This document shows positions 34,832 through 44,459 of a stretch of DNA of 64,000 nucleotides, piece after piece. Source of the stretch: Oxalobacteraceae bacterium OTU3CAMAD1 (GTDB lineage: Bacteria > Pseudomonadota > Gammaproteobacteria > Burkholderiales > Burkholderiaceae_D); contig CP099650.1 of assembly GCA_024123915.1 (NCBI GenBank), positions 992,001 through 1,056,000 of the forward strand. The letters run 5' to 3'. The number at the start of each line of letters is the position of its first letter. The first letter of the stretch is position 1. The position numbers were made by a program, and so were the translations under genes. The notes under the pieces were generated by a model. That model did no database searches. It saw nothing but the letters and a program-made list of their open reading frames with translations, and had not been told where the DNA came from.

Positions 34832-36451
34832 ATGGCTTCTTCCAACGATAACGTCAGCATGGCGCTGTTCTGCGATTTTGAAAACGTGGCGCTCGGTGTG
34901 CGCGACGCCAATTACGACAAGTTCGACATCAAGCCGGTGCTGGAGCGGCTGCTGCTCAAGGGCAGCATCGTGGTCAAGAAGGCGTATTGCGACTGGGACC
35001 GCTACAAGGCGTTCAAGGCGCCGATGCACGAGGCCAACTTCGAGCTGATCGAGATCCCGCACGTGCGCCAGTCGGGCAAGAATTCGGCCGACATCCGCAT
35101 GGTCGTCGACGCGCTCGACTTGTGCTACACCAAGTCGCATGTCGATACCTTCGTCATCATCTCGGGCGATTCCGATTTTTCGCCGCTGGTGTCGAAGCTG
35201 CGCGAGAACGCCAAGAAGGTGATCGGCGTCGGCGTCAAGCAGTCGACCTCCGACCTGCTGGTGGCCAACTGCGATGAATTCATTTTCTACGACGACTTGG
35301 TGCGCGAGAGCCGCCGAGCCAAGCGCGACGCCGGCGAGGCCAACAAGCCGGCCGTCAAGCGTTCGCCGGAAGAGGAGCGCGGCCGCCGCGAAGAGATGGA
35401 CAAGCGCCGCAACCAGGCGGTGGAAATCGCCGTCAACACCTTCGAGGCGCTGGTGCTCGAGCGCGGCGACAGCGGCAAGATCTGGGCCTCGGTGCTCAAG
35501 GAGGCGATCAAGCGCCGCAAGCCGGACTTCAGCGAATCGTATTATGGCTTCCGCACCTTCGGCAACCTGATCGAGGAATGCAAGGCGCGCGGCCTGCTCG
35601 AATTCGGCCGTGACGAAAAATCCGGCGCCTATGTGTACCGCAGCAGCGGCGCGTCCAACGGCGCCCCGCAGGGCGCGGGCGAGACGCAGGCGTCCGACAA
35701 TGTCGGTGAGGCGCAGGAAGGCGGCAAGCAGGAATCGCGCCGCAGCCGCGGCCGCGGCCGCACCGCCGCCGAGCGTTTCGCCGAACGCCAGGCCGAGCGC
35801 CTGGCGCAACAGGCGCGCGCGGGACAGGACGACGACGACCGCAACGATGAGGACGCGGACGCGGACGACAGCGCGGCGGTGGTGGAGGCCTATGCCGCGT
35901 GGCAGACCGAGCCGGAGCAAGCCGTCGACCAGTCCGACGCGGCGCCGCAAGCGCAGCCGCCGGCCCAACCGGAATCGGACCGCAATCGCGGCCGTGGACG
36001 CGGCAATCGCGGCGGCCGCAAGCAGGGCGAGCGCCAGGGTGGCCAGGGCGCCGTGGCAGCGGCCGAGGCCCCCGTCGTGACGGAGATGGCGGTCGATCTG
36101 CCGGTCCCGCCGCCGGTTGCCGAAGCGCACGGCGAAGTGGTCCAGGCCGTGCCCGATGAAGCGGTCGCGCCGGCGCCGGCGAAAAAGAAAAGCGGTGCCA
36201 AACCACCGGCGCGCAAGGTGAAAGCCGCGGCCAAACCGCAGGCGGAAGAGAGCAAGCCGGCCAAGGGCGGCAAAGGCGGCAAGGCGCGCAATGCCGCGAC
36301 GACGGCAGCCGCCGAACCGGCGGCGGTCGCCGCCGAGCCGGCCGCGCCGGTGGTGGTCGAGGTGGCGGAAGCCGCGCCGGCCAAGCCGGCCAAGCCCCGC
36401 GCGCCGCGCAAGCCACGCGCCCCCAAGGCCGTCGCCGAATCGAACGAGTAA
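34832..36451 (+). CDS. NYN-domain RNase-like protein with OST-HTH/LOTUS domain and basic tail
   Basis: A 539-residue protein. Residues about 8-160 form a NYN (PIN-like) domain: ALFCDFENVALG, KNSADIRMVVDALDL, FVIISGDSDFSPLVSKLRE and VIGVGV, with the acidic residues that bind metal in this family. Residues about 190-265 form an OST-HTH/LOTUS domain (WASVLKEAIKRRKPDFSESYYGFRTFGNLIEEC). The remainder is low complexity: RGRGRT and RNRGRGRGNRGGRKQGERQGG patches, then Ala/Pro/Lys-rich sequence, which probably binds RNA nonspecifically. Expected role is RNA processing or decay. No ribosome binding site is evident at the chosen ATG. Confidence 0.85.
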   Translation: MASSNDNVSMALFCDFENVALGVRDANYDKFDIKPVLERLLLKGSIVVKKAYCDWDRYKAFKAPMHEANFELIEIPHVRQSGKNSADIRMVVDALDLCYTKSHVDTFVIISGDSDFSPLVSKLRENAKKVIGVGVKQSTSDLLVANCDEFIFYDDLVRESRRAKRDAGEANKPAVKRSPEEERGRREEMDKRRNQAVEIAVNTFEALVLERGDSGKIWASVLKEAIKRRKPDFSESYYGFRTFGNLIEECKARGLLEFGRDEKSGAYVYRSSGASNGAPQGAGETQASDNVGEAQEGGKQESRRSRGRGRTAAERFAERQAERLAQQARAGQDDDDRNDEDADADDSAAVVEAYAAWQTEPEQAVDQSDAAPQAQPPAQPESDRNRGRGRGNRGGRKQGERQGGQGAVAAAEAPVVTEMAVDLPVPPPVAEAHGEVVQAVPDEAVAPAPAKKKSGAKPPARKVKAAAKPQAEESKPAKGGKGGKARNAATTAAAEPAAVAAEPAAPVVVEVAEAAPAKPAKPRAPRKPRAPKAVAESNE

Positions 36452-36544
36452 AGCCCGGCAAGGGGCGGCTGCGGATCGTATAATGACAACGTTACGATCT
36501 TATTAACCAGCGCGGCGGATGCCGCCCATAAAGGTAGCCGCCTC

Positions 36545-37396
36545 ATGCCCATCCTTTCCGCCCTCACGCTGTATCCGATCAAATCCTGCGCCGGCGTGCC
36601 GCTGCAGGAAGCCACGCTGACCACGGCGGGGTTGATGACCGAGCAGATCTACGACCGCGAATGGATGGTCGTCGACGAGGACGGCGTGGGCATGACGCAA
36701 CGCGAGCATCCGCGCATGGCGCTCATCACTCCCACGCTGAAAGCCAACACCCTGGAGCTGCGCGCGCCCGGCATGCTGCGCCTGGAAATCCCGCTCGGCC
36801 TGCCCGACCCGGACCTGGCGCCGACCTTGTCCACGCAAATCTGGGACCACACCATCCTGGCCTACGACTGCGACGACCTGACGGCCGAATGGTTCACCAA
36901 GGCCATCGGCGTGCCGTGCCGCCTGGCGCGCTTCCACGCCAACGCCACCCGCGCCGTCAGCGAGACCTGGACCAAGGGCGTGCCGGCCACCACCTTGTTC
37001 TCGGACGGCTATCCGATCCTGGTGGTGGGCGAGTCCTCGCTTGACGACCTCAACGATAAGCTGCGCGGCGCCGGGCGCGAGGCGATCCCGATGAACCGCT
37101 TCCGGCCCAACCTCGTCGTCGGCGGCATCGAGGCCTTCGAGGAGGACTACGCCGAGTCGTTCCAGATGGGCGACGCGCTGCTCAAGCCGGTCAAACCGTG
37201 CCCGCGCTGTCCGATGCCGTCGATCGACCAGGCCACCGGCGTGTACGGCCCCAACCCCCTCGATCTCATGCAAGGCTACCGCGCCAAACCCGAGCTTGAC
37301 GGCGCGGTCTGCTTCGGCATGAACAGCATCCTGATCACCGGCGACGGCCAACGCGTGCGCGTCGGTCAGGAAATCGTCGTTACACTGGCGTTTTAA
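36545..37396 (+). CDS. MOSC domain protein (YcbX-like)
   Basis: A 283-residue protein with an N-terminal MOSC beta-barrel domain (LSALTLYPIKSCAGVPLQEATLTTAGL, YDREWMVVDEDGVGMTQREHPRMALI) and a C-terminal MOSC domain (DGYPILVVGESSLDDLN, MNRFRPNLVVGG, CPRCPMPSIDQATG with the conserved Cys). E. coli YcbX and mitochondrial mARC reduce N-hydroxylated compounds using molybdenum cofactor, so a similar reductase role is likely. The C-terminal 2Fe-2S ferredoxin domain present in E. coli YcbX is absent, so electrons must come from a separate partner. Confidence 0.85.
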   Translation: MPILSALTLYPIKSCAGVPLQEATLTTAGLMTEQIYDREWMVVDEDGVGMTQREHPRMALITPTLKANTLELRAPGMLRLEIPLGLPDPDLAPTLSTQIWDHTILAYDCDDLTAEWFTKAIGVPCRLARFHANATRAVSETWTKGVPATTLFSDGYPILVVGESSLDDLNDKLRGAGREAIPMNRFRPNLVVGGIEAFEEDYAESFQMGDALLKPVKPCPRCPMPSIDQATGVYGPNPLDLMQGYRAKPELDGAVCFGMNSILITGDGQRVRVGQEIVVTLAF

Positions 37397-37485
37397 TGCA
37401 CTTGGGCGGCCTAGGGCATTCCCAAGCGGCACAACTTGGCGTAATGTTGCAATGACATGAAACCGGGTGAACAGTAAGGGCAACT

Positions 37486-38676
37486 ATGACGCAAACCGCA
37501 ACTGGCAAAGTAACGACGCCGACCGACCACGCAACGCGCGCGAACGATCTGGCGGCCGAAAACCAGGCTTTGCGGGCACGCATGGCTTATCTGCTGGAAC
37601 AGGCCGAACGCAACCACTCGATCATGACGCGCCACCAGGCGTTCGACCTGAACATCGTCGGCGCAGCCAATTTCCCCGAGCTGGTCGGCACCATCTTCCG
37701 CGTGCTGCCGGTGATCTCCGAGCTCGACAGCGTCACCCTGAGCCTGGTCGACGAGGGCGCCGACATCCGCGAGGTCATGCTCAAGCTGGACGTGGTGTTC
37801 GCCGATTTTCCCGACCTGATCTTCGTCGAGGAGCTCGACGGCCTCGGTTTCGACCTGGGCCAGCGCGGCCCGGGCGCGCCGCCGCCCAAGCCGTTGTTGG
37901 GCATGTACGACGCGCAGCGCCACGCGCGGCCGTTCCCGAACGCGCCGGCCGGGCTGCAAAGTGTGGCATTGGTGCCGCTGCTGCGTAACAAACGCGTCAT
38001 CGGCAGCCTGAACCTGGGCAGCCGCGATCCGACCCGCTTCACGCCCAGCCTGGGCACCGACTTCATCGAGCACATGGCGTCGATCATCGCCATCTGCCTG
38101 GAAAACGTCATCAGTAACGAGATGCTCAAGTACATCGGCCTGACCGACTCGCTGACCGGCGTCTACAACCGCCGCTACATCGACCGCCGGCTGCTCGAGG
38201 AGATCGCCCGCGCGCGGCGCCAGTCGTACCCGATCTCGTTCATGTACATCGACATCGACCACTTCAAGCGCGTCAACGACACCGTCGGCCATGGCGGCGG
38301 CGACGAGGTGCTGCGCGAGGTGGCCACCCGCATCAAGAACGAGCTGCGCGCCTCCGACGCGCTGGCCCGCTTCGGCGGCGAGGAGTTCGTCGTGCTGCTG
38401 ATCGACGCCAATCTGGAGAGCGCCGCCTTCGTGGCCGAGCGCATCCGCTCGAGCGTGGCCGGCACGATGATCGCGCTCACGCCGTCGCTGCAATTGTCGG
38501 TGACGGTGTCGATCGGCGTGGCCTGCCTCAATCCCGGCGACACCGACGGCGACCCGGTCACCGTGGCGCGCACCTGGATCGCCCAGGCCGACACCTTGCT
38601 GTACGTGGCCAAGGAAGCGGGCCGCAACCGCGTGGTCAGCGTGCCGCCGGAACCGGCGGACTGCCTTCCCAAATGA
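37486..38676 (+). CDS. Diguanylate cyclase with DUF484/GAF-like sensor domain
   Basis: A 396-residue soluble protein. A short coiled coil (AAENQALRARMAYLLEQAERNHS) leads into a GAF-like DUF484 domain, about residues 45-210. A GGDEF domain follows (LTDSLTGVYNRRYIDRRLLEE, FMYIDIDHFKRVNDTVGHGGGDEVL). The active site is GGEEF (RFGGEEFVVLL), and RASD five residues upstream is an intact inhibitory I-site. It should make cyclic-di-GMP under product feedback. The signal sensed is unknown. The start is supported by AAGGG. It is monocistronic. Confidence 0.88.
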   Translation: MTQTATGKVTTPTDHATRANDLAAENQALRARMAYLLEQAERNHSIMTRHQAFDLNIVGAANFPELVGTIFRVLPVISELDSVTLSLVDEGADIREVMLKLDVVFADFPDLIFVEELDGLGFDLGQRGPGAPPPKPLLGMYDAQRHARPFPNAPAGLQSVALVPLLRNKRVIGSLNLGSRDPTRFTPSLGTDFIEHMASIIAICLENVISNEMLKYIGLTDSLTGVYNRRYIDRRLLEEIARARRQSYPISFMYIDIDHFKRVNDTVGHGGGDEVLREVATRIKNELRASDALARFGGEEFVVLLIDANLESAAFVAERIRSSVAGTMIALTPSLQLSVTVSIGVACLNPGDTDGDPVTVARTWIAQADTLLYVAKEAGRNRVVSVPPEPADCLPK

Positions 38677-38806
38677 TAGTTGTGGCAAGATTGCCGTTTC
38701 CTTAAAGTTTACTTGCAGAAATCTCCTGGCGTCACTAGTATCAGCTTGCCAATGACTATTGGTGCTCAATTGCTGGTGATGCAGACACTCATAACAGGAG
38801 ATGAAC

Positions 38807-40678
38807 ATGACGATCCGCCACGCAGGCGCCGGGGCCAAGCCCGCGCCGTTGTACACATTGCTGCAACGTTTAGTCCTGGCCGCCGCGTTCGGCGCTGTCG
38901 TGCCGTTGACGACGGCGTCGGCCCAGGTCGTCGACCAGGGCACGACGGCCACCGCCTGGGGCCCGGCGACGGTCCGGGGACCGGCCGTCACGCCCGGCAC
39001 CTGGCGCGCCGGCGGACCCAACCCCGAACAAGCCAACTTCAGGCTGGTCAAGGAATCGACCCACTTCGCCTTCTACTCGGACGAGACGCTGTCCGACGCC
39101 GACCTCAACCTGGCCGCCGACACGCTGGAGAACGTCGTCTGGCAAAACCTGTTCAACGCCAACCTGTTCATGCCCGAACCGTTCTTCAACCGGGCCGACA
39201 AGATCAAGCCGGCGATCCACATCCATTCCGGCTGGGGCCTGACCGGCGGCGCCTGGGTGGACAGCCAGCGCGCGCTGCACATGGGCATGTGGATCGCGCC
39301 GGCGGCGCTGCGGGACCGCTGGGGCCTGACCCACGAGTTCACGCACGGCTGGCAGTCGTGGAGCAACTACAACGGCGGCCTGGCCTGCAACCAGTCCAAC
39401 ACCTGCGGCTGGATCTTCGAGAGCCATGCCAACTTCACGCCGCACCAGCTGCCCGAATACCAGAGCGAGGTGCATTGCTCCGAGATGCTGCCGAACGCGC
39501 CGCACCTGTACCTCGGCTCGTCCCGCGACCGCTATTGCAATTGGCAATTCATGGAGTACCTGAAGGACAAGCATGGTTCGGAGGCGGTCACGCAGATCTG
39601 GACCACCCCGGGGGGCGACCCGTTCACCAACATCCAGACCTCGCGCGGCTGGAGCGTCTCGCAGCTCAACGACTTCATCGGCGACTGGGCCACGCACAAC
39701 GTGGTGTGGGACTATAAGGCGACGCCGGCCGCCTTCCGCAACAGCTACGGCAACATCACCTCGGCCGACAAGGCCGAACGCAAGCGCAGGCTGATGCCGC
39801 TGGAGGCCCTGGACAACAATTGGACGACCAACCGCCGCTTCGCTTCGCCGTTCTACGGCGCGCCGCAGCGCTTCGGCTACAACGTTGTGCGGCTGTACCC
39901 GGTCAACGGCGCGACGACGGTGACGGTCAAGTTCCGTGGCGTCAACCAGTCGGGCTCGGACGCCGACTTCCGCTGGGCGCTGGTGGCGACCAACACGCAG
40001 TTCACGTCGGCGCGCCGCAGCGCATTGCAAAAGGGCCTGAACGCCGACCTGACGTTCGCCGTCAATCCGGGCGAGCCGCTGTTCATGGTGGTGGCGGCCA
40101 CGCCCTCGGCCTTCAAGACCATCGTCTGGGACCAGGACTACAACACCATCTGGCGCTATCCGTACATGATCGAGCTGGCCAACGCCTGGCCGCAGGGCTT
40201 CCAGAACGGCCAGCGCGACGCCTGTCCGGCGGGCACCGTGCGCCACGCCAACGGCGCCGGCTGCGCGCCGTCCGGCACGCCTTCCACGGTCTACGTCGGC
40301 CCCTACGCCGCCATCCTGCCAGGCGGCCGGGCCAGCGGCACCGCGCGCATCGAGGACCAGGCCATCATCGCCAATGGTTCGGTCACCGGCGGCACGGTGG
40401 GTGGCTTGAGCGTGGTCGGCGTGACCGGCAGTAACTGGGGCAACAACAGCTTCAATGTGTCGGGCTCGGCCCAGGTGCGCACCAGCTTCTATCCGCTGGG
40501 CTTCTTCGAGCCGAACCAGGGCGCCTCGGGCACCTTGAACCTGTACGGCGACGTCGAGTACCGGGGGGCGGGCCTGAACCTGGGCGCGGGCAACCGCTCC
40601 GGCTTCGTGGACGCCGGCTCGACCGTGGGTTCGGCCACCGACATCAACCCCAGGACCACCCTGATCTGGCGGCCCTGA
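38807..40678 (+). CDS. Secreted zincin-like protein (DUF6055-like) with C-terminal beta-rich domain
   Basis: About 623 residues. The ATG at 38807 is preferred because AGGAG ends six bases before it; the ATG at 38801 would directly abut that site. A signal peptide is present (LVLAAAFGAVVPLTTASA). The middle contains LTHEFTHGWQSWSNYNGG and, about 20 residues later, FESHANF: an HExxH zinc motif with a following Glu, as in metallopeptidases. Family similarity is to DUF6055-type proteins as far as I can judge. The last 130 residues are Gly/Ser/Val-rich (GSVTGGTVGGLSVVGVTGS) and may form a beta-helix. Probable extracellular peptidase or binding protein. Activity is inferred from the motif. Confidence 0.65.
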   Translation: MTIRHAGAGAKPAPLYTLLQRLVLAAAFGAVVPLTTASAQVVDQGTTATAWGPATVRGPAVTPGTWRAGGPNPEQANFRLVKESTHFAFYSDETLSDADLNLAADTLENVVWQNLFNANLFMPEPFFNRADKIKPAIHIHSGWGLTGGAWVDSQRALHMGMWIAPAALRDRWGLTHEFTHGWQSWSNYNGGLACNQSNTCGWIFESHANFTPHQLPEYQSEVHCSEMLPNAPHLYLGSSRDRYCNWQFMEYLKDKHGSEAVTQIWTTPGGDPFTNIQTSRGWSVSQLNDFIGDWATHNVVWDYKATPAAFRNSYGNITSADKAERKRRLMPLEALDNNWTTNRRFASPFYGAPQRFGYNVVRLYPVNGATTVTVKFRGVNQSGSDADFRWALVATNTQFTSARRSALQKGLNADLTFAVNPGEPLFMVVAATPSAFKTIVWDQDYNTIWRYPYMIELANAWPQGFQNGQRDACPAGTVRHANGAGCAPSGTPSTVYVGPYAAILPGGRASGTARIEDQAIIANGSVTGGTVGGLSVVGVTGSNWGNNSFNVSGSAQVRTSFYPLGFFEPNQGASGTLNLYGDVEYRGAGLNLGAGNRSGFVDAGSTVGSATDINPRTTLIWRP

Positions 40679-40760
40679 ATCCCGGCGCGGGCAAATACCG
40701 CTGTTGCCGCATGGAAATAAATGATATGCTTGTTGTCAATTCTTTTACAACAGGCATGTC

Positions 40761-41321
40761 ATGAAAAAATCTTCCCAGGCACTTTTCCTCGGCGTCGCGC
40801 TGTGCTGCGCGCTGCCGTGGTCGTCCGACGCCGCCGCCCAGGCGGTGAACGTGCCGTTTCCGCCGGACAGTGCGTCCATCGTCTACAAATCGGACGGCGC
40901 CGGCATGATCGTCCAGTTCGGCACCAGCACCGAGTCCGAGTCGTGCAAGGGGCTGGAGCCGATCGGCAAGGTGTTCGCGGCCGATTTGTTGCGCCAGAAG
41001 TTGTTGGGATTCGTCTACAAGACGGTGGAGCGCAGCAACCGCCTGCTGGGCGCCTATCCGCAGATCGAGACGGTGGTCAAGGCGGACAAGCCGTTGCAGA
41101 TCCGGGGCTACTCGAGCTGGAGCGATTCGACCGTCGGCTTCCGCAGCAACGGCTCGTGCGGGCCGCTGACCGCCCAATTCACGCCGCAGCCCCTGCACAA
41201 GTATCTGGTGATGTTCAATTTCGCCAACGGTACCTGCACCCAGGACGTCTACGATGTGACCGAGCCGGATCAAAAGGCGCCGGTGGAAACGACCACTATC
41301 GCCAGCTGCGAAAAACCGTGA
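40761..41321 (+). CDS. Hypothetical exported protein
   Basis: A 186-residue protein with a clear signal peptide (MKKSSQALFLGVALCCALPWSSDAAAQA), so it is periplasmic or secreted. The mature part is beta-rich, has four cysteines that could form disulfides (SCKGLEPIG, SCGPL, GTCTQ, ASCEKP) and no catalytic motif that I recognise. It stands alone, 82 bp after the zincin-like gene and convergent with the antiporter. Confidence 0.7.
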   Translation: MKKSSQALFLGVALCCALPWSSDAAAQAVNVPFPPDSASIVYKSDGAGMIVQFGTSTESESCKGLEPIGKVFAADLLRQKLLGFVYKTVERSNRLLGAYPQIETVVKADKPLQIRGYSSWSDSTVGFRSNGSCGPLTAQFTPQPLHKYLVMFNFANGTCTQDVYDVTEPDQKAPVETTTIASCEKP

Positions 41322-41349
41322 CGGCCGGCTGCGCCCGCGCACTCGGGCG

Positions 41350-43332
41350 CTAGCGCAGCAACCGGCTTTCCGCGCGCGCGACGGCGTCCGCCCCGCCGCG
41401 CACCACCACCACGTCGCCCGCCTCGAGCACCGTGTCCGGCCCCGCGTCGAGCTGCGCCTTGCCGCGCCGGACGGTGGTCACCTCGGCGCCCGAGCCGGCC
41501 ACGTCGATCTCGCCCAGCGGGCGGCCGACGGCGGTGGCGCCGCCGTCCAGGGTGACCGAGTGCAGCCGCTCCAGGTCGGCATCCTCGCCGGCGTCGCTGA
41601 CGCCACGGAAGTAGCCGCGCAGCGACGCGTAGCGTTCCTCGCGCGCGGCCTGCACCCGGTGCACCACGCGCCGCAGCGGCACGCCCAGCATCACCAGCGC
41701 GTGCGAGGCCAGCATCAGGCTGCCCTCCATCAGTTCCGGCACCACCTCGGTCGCGCCGGCCTCCTTGAGCCGGTCCAGGTCGGTGTCGTCGTGCGCGCGC
41801 ACGATCACCGGCAATGTCGGCGCCAGCTCGTGCACCAGGTGCAGCACCTTGAGCGCCGACGGCGTGCTGGCGTAGGTGATCACCACCGCGCTGGCGCGGT
41901 AGATGCCGGCCGCGATCAGGCTCTCGCGCCGCGCGGCGTCGCCGTACGACACTTGCCGCCCGGCCGCCTGGGCCTCCTGCACCCGCTCGGGGTCGAGGTC
42001 GAGCGCGTGATACTCGATGTTTTCCTCGCTCAGCAGGGTCGCCAGGCTCTGGCCGCTGCGGCCGAAGCCGGCGACAATCACATGCTTGCTGGTGGACATG
42101 GTGCGGCTGGCGATCTTGGTCAGCGCCAGCGATTGCATCATCCACTCGTTGCTCGATACCTTCATGACGATCTGGTCCGACTTGGCGATGAGGAACGGCG
42201 CCACCAACATCGACAGCACCATCGACGCCAGCACCACCTGGATGATGAACGGGTCCATCAGCTTGCTGCCGCCGGCCAGGTTCAGCAGCACGAAGCCGAA
42301 CTCGCCGGCCTGCGCCAGCGCCAGGCCGGTGCGGATCGAGACGCCGTCCGACGAGCCGAACAGCTTGGCCAGGCCGGCGATCAGCGCGAATTTCAGCAGT
42401 ACCGGGCCGCCCAGCAACACCAGCACCAGCCACCAGTTCTCCAGCACCAGGCGAACGTTGAGCAGCATGCCGATGGTGATGAAGAACAGCCCCAGCAGCA
42501 CGTCGCGGAAGGGCTTGATGTCCTCCTCCACCTGGTGCCGGTATTCGGTCTCGGAGATAAGCATGCCGGCCACGAAGGCGCCCAGCGCGAGCGACAGGCC
42601 GGCGCGCTCGGTGATCCAGGCCGCGCCCAGGGTGATCAAGAGCAGGTTGAGCATGAACAGCTCTTGCGAGCGGCGCTTGACGACGATGGTGAACCAGCCG
42701 CGCATCAGGCGGTGGCCGACGAACAGCAGCAGCGCCAGCACGATGACGGCCTTGAGGCCGGCCCAGGCCAGCGTCTCGACCAGCGCGTCGGGGCGCTGGC
42801 CCAGCGACGGGATCAGGATCAGCAGCGGCACCACGGCCAGATCCTGGAACAGCAGGATGCCGATGATCTTACGGCCGTGTTCGCTTTCGAGCTCGAGCCG
42901 CTCGGTCAGCATCTTGACCACGATGGCGGTCGACGACATGGCCAGCGCGCCGCCGAGCGCGAACGAGGCTTGCCAGCTGATCTGGACGGAGGGGGGCAGC
43001 TGGGTGGCGATCGTCCAGCCGAACAGCATGGTGGCGGCGATGGTGAACACCACCTGCGCCATGCCGAGCCCGAAGACGATGCCGCGCATGGCCATCAGTT
43101 TGGGGAGCGAGAATTCGAGGCCGATGGAGAACATCAGGAACACCACGCCGAACTCGGCCAGTCCGTGGGTGGCCTCGCTTTGTTCGGCCAGGCCCAGCGC
43201 GTGGGGACCGATCAGGATGCCGACGGCCAGGTAGCCGAGCATCGGCGGCAGGTGCATCATGCGGAAAGCGACCACGCCCAACACGGCGCTGCCGAGCAGT
43301 ATCAGGGTTAATTCCAGGGGTGAAAACGTCAT
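41350..43332 (-). CDS. CPA2-family monovalent cation:proton antiporter (KefB/YbaL type)
   Basis: A 660-residue inner-membrane protein. The first 380 residues hold about twelve hydrophobic segments typical of Na+/H+ exchanger CPA2 proteins (LILLGSAVLGVVAFRMMHLPPMLGYLAVGILIGP, FGVVFLMFSIGLEFSLPKL). A cytoplasmic TrkA-N/RCK nucleotide-binding domain follows (HVIVAGFGRSGQSLATLL, about residue 414 onward), then a TrkA-C domain at the end. These proteins exchange K+ or Na+ for H+ and are gated through the RCK domain. It is divergent from kdsD with about 100 bp between the two starts. Confidence 0.9.
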   Translation of the reverse strand: MTFSPLELTLILLGSAVLGVVAFRMMHLPPMLGYLAVGILIGPHALGLAEQSEATHGLAEFGVVFLMFSIGLEFSLPKLMAMRGIVFGLGMAQVVFTIAATMLFGWTIATQLPPSVQISWQASFALGGALAMSSTAIVVKMLTERLELESEHGRKIIGILLFQDLAVVPLLILIPSLGQRPDALVETLAWAGLKAVIVLALLLFVGHRLMRGWFTIVVKRRSQELFMLNLLLITLGAAWITERAGLSLALGAFVAGMLISETEYRHQVEEDIKPFRDVLLGLFFITIGMLLNVRLVLENWWLVLVLLGGPVLLKFALIAGLAKLFGSSDGVSIRTGLALAQAGEFGFVLLNLAGGSKLMDPFIIQVVLASMVLSMLVAPFLIAKSDQIVMKVSSNEWMMQSLALTKIASRTMSTSKHVIVAGFGRSGQSLATLLSEENIEYHALDLDPERVQEAQAAGRQVSYGDAARRESLIAAGIYRASAVVITYASTPSALKVLHLVHELAPTLPVIVRAHDDTDLDRLKEAGATEVVPELMEGSLMLASHALVMLGVPLRRVVHRVQAAREERYASLRGYFRGVSDAGEDADLERLHSVTLDGGATAVGRPLGEIDVAGSGAEVTTVRRGKAQLDAGPDTVLEAGDVVVVRGGADAVARAESRLLR

Positions 43333-43436
43333 TTCAACATAGCCAGTAGAATAATATTTAGTTGTTCATCGCCGGGGCCGGGCGTTATGTTTTGACTGGC
43401 AAGTTTTTTGCTTTCTCAATTCGGCTATACTTGGGT

Positions 43437-44459
43437 ATGAGTGTAACCCATGAAAAAACAATGCTGAAAGCTTTCGACGCAAAAATGGCCGGGAACGCCT
43501 TACGGCTGGCCCGTGAAACGTTGCAAAACGAGGCAGACGCCATCGCCGCCCTGAATGCCCGCCTGGGCGACGACGACAGCGTGGTGCGCGCCATCGAACT
43601 GTTGCTAAATTGCAAGGGTAGAGTAGTGGTGTCGGGCATCGGCAAGTCCGGCCACATCGGCCGCAAGATCGCCGCGACGCTGGCCTCGACCGGCACGCCG
43701 GCGCTGTTCGTGCATCCGGCCGAGGCCGCGCACGGCGACCTCGGCATGGTCACCGCCGACGACGCCTTCATCGCCATTTCGTATTCCGGCGAGAGCGCCG
43801 AACTGATGACCATCTTGCCTGTGGTGAAACGCATGGGCAGCAAGGTCATCGCGATGACCGGCAAGCCCGGCTCGAGCCTGGCCGAGATCGCCGACGTCCA
43901 CCTGAACGTGGCCGTGGCCAAGGAAGCCTGCCCGATGAACCTGGCGCCGACGACGTCGACCACGGTCACCCTGGCGCTGGGCGACGCGCTGGCCGTCGCG
44001 CTGCTGGACCTGCGCGGCTTCCGCGAGGAAGATTTCGCGCGCTCCCATCCGGGCGGCGCGCTGGGCCGGCGCCTGTTGACGCACGTGCGCGACGTCATGC
44101 GCAGCGGCGACGACGTGCCGAAGGTCGGCGCCGACGTCAAACTGACGGAGGCGCTGCTGGAGATCACGCAAAAAGGCATGGGCATGACCGCCATCGTCGA
44201 CGCCGACGGCAAGCCGGTCGGCGTGTTCACCGACGGCGACCTGCGCCGCATGATCGAGAAGGTCCAGGACTTCACCAAGGTGGTGATCCGCGACGTGATG
44301 CACCCGAATCCGCGCAGCATCTCGCCGGAAAAACTGGCGGTCGACGCCGTGGCCGTGATGGAGCAGTACCGCATCAACCAGATGCTGGTGACCGACGCCG
44401 ATGGCAAGCTGGTCGGCGCGCTGCACATCCACGACCTGACCCGAGCAAAGGTAATCTGA
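43437..44459 (+). CDS. kdsD: Arabinose-5-phosphate isomerase
   Basis: Converts D-ribulose-5-phosphate to D-arabinose-5-phosphate, the first step of Kdo synthesis for lipopolysaccharide. The SIS domain is clear (GKSGHIGRKIAATLASTGTPALFVHPAEAAHGDLGMV, SYSGESAEL, TTSTTVTLALGDALAVALL), followed by two CBS domains (about residues 200-340). The start at 43437 is a compromise: ATG 43461 is also possible and an earlier frame from 43362 is open. A TATACT -10-like element lies at about 43427-43432. It shares one base with the kdsC start, so it heads the kdsD-kdsC-lptC-lptA-lptB-rpoN-hpf cluster. Confidence 0.93.
   Translation: MSVTHEKTMLKAFDAKMAGNALRLARETLQNEADAIAALNARLGDDDSVVRAIELLLNCKGRVVVSGIGKSGHIGRKIAATLASTGTPALFVHPAEAAHGDLGMVTADDAFIAISYSGESAELMTILPVVKRMGSKVIAMTGKPGSSLAEIADVHLNVAVAKEACPMNLAPTTSTTVTLALGDALAVALLDLRGFREEDFARSHPGGALGRRLLTHVRDVMRSGDDVPKVGADVKLTEALLEITQKGMGMTAIVDADGKPVGVFTDGDLRRMIEKVQDFTKVVIRDVMHPNPRSISPEKLAVDAVAVMEQYRINQMLVTDADGKLVGALHIHDLTRAKVI

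Noticed and set aside
41560..43311. A 583-codon plus-strand frame opposite the antiporter
   Set aside because: Arg/Gln/His-rich product with no domains. The minus-strand antiporter has transmembrane and RCK motifs over the same DNA.
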